64,000 nt of DNA from Eunapius fragilis (Eukaryota; Porifera; Demospongiae; Spongillida; Spongillidae). Location of the stretch: NCBI GenBank assembly GCA_963681505.1, contig OY811988.1, positions 1,988,806 through 2,052,805 of the forward strand, in the 5' to 3' direction. The notes beneath the pieces were generated by a model that did not search any database, was not told the origin of the DNA, and was given only the letters and a program-made list of their open reading frames with translations. Within the stretch, counting starts at the first letter, position 1; every line of letters begins with the position of its first letter. Made by a program: the position numbers and the translations under genes. Positions 61,812 through 64,000 of the stretch are shown piece after piece.

Positions 61812-64000
61812 AGATATCTGGAACCGATCTCCAAAGAATCACCAGGGGGACCGCGGCTCCAAGAGTGGAAGGGCAAGAAACTGGTTGGTGTCAACGGTTC
61901 CCCATTGTCTGTGAGGGGCTTCGGGAAATTTCAGGTGTTTCTGGAAGGCTGGATGGTGCCATTGGATGTGTTGCTCGTTGTTACCAGTGACCTCACCGTT
62001 CACGAAGCCATCCTTGGTCTGGATTTCGTGGAAGAGCATAATAGTCTGATCGACTGCAATAGAAAGCTCCTGGCTTTTCCACGTGACGGTCCATCTGTGC
62101 AGATCCAGTGCCGCCCTAGCTCTCACACTGCAGCTGCCCTCGGGGAGACTGTTGGGCTGTTGACTGCGGAGAAAATTGTGGTGCCGCCAGGCAGTGAAAT
62201 GAAGTTGATGGTGAAGCTGACAAGTGGAGCCACCGGGGGTACATGGTTCGTTGAGAGTGATGTTTCCAGTCGGCTCGGAGTGATTGTTGCTAGAGGGTTG
62301 GTATGTCCCAACAGAAATGGCCTGGTTCCCGTACGTGTACTTAACCCACGCGATGACGAGGTCGTTCTTATTAAAGGAGTGCATTTGGCAAAGATGGAGC
62401 GTATCGACGACGACTGCACTGTCAATGTCTCAGCAATTAGTACGAAGTCTAAATTATCGCAGGAATACCAGACAACCTTGTGGAAGATGGTGTGTGAATC
62501 TGGGAACTACACCAGTGACGCTGAAAAGGAGCAGCTGTATGCACTTTTGATGGAATATTCTGATGTGTTCTCTCTCAGCAGCGGTGAACTGGGTCGAACC
62601 GCAGTGACGAAGCATCATATCAATACTGGCGATGCTCAGCCAGTCCACCTCCTCCCTCGCCGCATTCCACAGGCTCGCAGGGATGAAGTGAAACGACTCA
62701 TTCAAGAAATGCTAGACCAAGGAGCCATTCAGCATTCGGACAGCCCGTGGTCCTCACCTGTGGTCCTCGCAAAGAAGGATGGGTCGACCAGATTTTGTAT
62801 CGACTACAGGAAGGTGAATGAAGTCACACGGAAGGATGCGTACCCGTTACCGCGACTGGGCGATACACTGGACACTCTTCTCGGGTCGAAATACTTCTCG
62901 ACGCTGGATCTTGCTAGTGGCTACTGGCAGGTGGAAGTTGCTGAGAACGACCAACCCAAGACGGCGTTCACCACACCAGAAGGATTATTCCAATTTCGTG
63001 TAATGCCTTTCGGGCTATGTAACGCACCCGCCACTTTCCAGCGGCTAATGGACCGAGTTCTGAGTGGTCTGAAATGGTCTACCTGCCTTGTGTACTTCGA
63101 CGATATTATGGTAGTAGGGACATCCTTTGCAGACCACCTGTCCAATATTGGTGGCGTTCTTGCATGCCTCCGGGGGGTGTTATCAACAACAGTGGGAAAG
63201 CATCCTTCTAATTGGGAGCAGAATATACGCAGGGTTTGCCTGGCGTATAATTCAAGCGTTCACGCATCGACAGGGTTTAGTCCATTCTTTCTGATGTTTG
63301 GTCGACAGGTGAAGCTTCCAGTTGATCTGATGTATGGTAGCAGCAAAATTGAGGAAGTTCCAGTCCTAGAGTATGTGCAGAGGTTGAAAGAAGACCTACA
63401 AAGTTCTTATCAACTAGTGAGAGACAGATGTGTGACCGTACACAAACGACAGAAGGCTATATATGATGAAAAGGTTCACGGGGCACCCATCAATCAAGGC
63501 GGTCTTGTCTGGTTGCATTCTCCTGCTGTGCCTCGAGGGTTGTCTCGGAAGTTACATTGTCCCTGGAAGGGGCCATTCAAGGTGATAGAGCGGATCGGCA
63601 ACAGCACTCATAAGATCAAGGGAATACGGGGCACAAAAACGCAAATAGTGCATTTTGATAGGCTTAAACCTTGCCCAGTGAAGATCAGGCTGGACCAAGA
63701 AGCCGATAGCACGGTACAGCATGACAGCAAAGATGATGGTGGGGAGGCAGCCCATCAAGTGGAGGAACAACATACAAGCAGAAGATTGCAGCTTCTGGAT
63801 GATGACGATGATTTGGCAGCCCCACCTCCAGAAATTGACCTACCCGAACCTGATCCGGGGATAAGGCACGCAAAAATTCCCGAGCCTGAACCTGATCCGG
63901 GGATAAGGCACGCAGAAATTCCCAAGCCTGTACCGGTGCCAGAGGACCACAGCAGAATGGTACCGGTTCCAAAGAGGTATCCAAACCGTGTACGGAAACA
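61812..64000 (+). pseudogene. Gypsy-C pol, RT fused in frame to integrase tail
   Basis: The protease start (VEFVLDTGAAVSLIHEDIW, 61755-61830) is in another frame; from 61812 one frame stays open to the window end (about 730 codons). It holds LVGVNGSPLSVRGFG, LGLDFVEEHNSLIDC, RT (FCIDYRKVNEVTRKDAYPLP; YFDDIMVVG), then at about 63175 ACLRG joins directly to VLSTTVGKHPSNWEQ, which in Gypsy-B lies in the late integrase. RNase H, the integrase zinc region and most of the integrase core are missing. The integrase C-terminal region (GPFKVIERIGNSTHKI, VHFDRLKPC) and an acidic tail with two copies of EPDPGIRHA follow. RT lacks its thumb, so no active enzyme is expected. Confidence 0.88.

Larger units (their letters stand above)
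59779..64000 (+). mobile_element. Gypsy-C: Ty3/gypsy element with internal deletion, runs off window
   Basis: The 5' LTR is followed by the primer-like site TTGGCCTACTCGGC and a gag start MVQRPLVLPEPYDG, closely related to Gypsy-B (MSKPLLLPEPYGG). Gag is broken by a TAA and frame slips, a hAT-like MITE (60875-61710) sits in the gag-protease linker, and about two thirds of pol between RT and late integrase are absent. The 3' LTR lies beyond the window. Confidence 0.85.

Noticed and set aside
1-64000. tRNA or rRNA genes
   Set aside because: No cloverleaf with a TTCGA.TC arm or rRNA core string was noticed by eye; a tRNAscan run would be needed for a firm negative.

Overview
The window looks like nuclear DNA of an early-branching animal, most likely a sponge. 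It has short phase-0 exons with canonical GT/AG borders, a TKL-type kinase followed by coiled-coil exons, and a very dense, diverse load of transposable elements (Ty3/gypsy, piggyBac, hAT, Tc1/mariner, LINE-like, foldback). The sponge assignment rests on remembered similarity, not on a search. No rRNA, tRNA or CRISPR was recognised.

Layout. 1-6.6 kb: non-coding DNA with small MITEs, duplications and an unrecognised minus-strand coding fragment. 6.7-22.4 kb: a protein-kinase gene on the plus strand; its first recognisable exon (6680-7611) is separated by about 14 kb from two in-phase coiled-coil exons (21616-21699, 22265-22387). The intervening intron holds a Tc1/mariner MITE with nested hAT and hairpin MITEs (10550-12583), palindromic MITEs, and a 5.6-kb Ty3/gypsy element (Gypsy-1, 15301-20922) that is itself split by a hAT (17931-18989). 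22.5-24.1 kb: a scrambled piggyBac pseudogene. 25-28 kb: MITEs and simple repeats.

28.3-50.0 kb is a four-level nest. A minus-strand conserved gene or transposase of unknown function (pieces at about 49.1-50.0 and 28.3-29.3 kb) was split by Gypsy-A (29318-49138, TSD gttgt). Gypsy-A was then hit by a piggyBac (29837-32525, TSD TTAA) and, inside its integrase, by a foldback-like element (33290-45427, TSD attt). The foldback element has about 1.2-kb terminal inverted repeats that run into mirrored arrays of a 27-bp minisatellite. One of its arms was then entered by Gypsy-B (33324-38378, TSD tgta), whose single 1,555-residue Gag-Pol frame is intact and whose LTRs differ only in a TA microsatellite.

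50.5-52.5 kb: a Pro/Ser/Thr-rich plus-strand gene fragment with a tandem segmental duplication. 53.7-58.3 kb: remnants of non-LTR-type retroelements and a TA-flanked MITE. 59.3-64 kb: intron-containing integrase exons (GIN/Ginger-like) interrupted by Gypsy-C, a relative of Gypsy-B that carries an in-frame deletion fusing the RT palm to the integrase tail; it runs off the window end.

Apart from the kinase and the Pro-rich gene, nearly all coding sequence belongs to mobile elements. The best candidate for something undescribed is the foldback-like minisatellite element at 33.3-45.4 kb.
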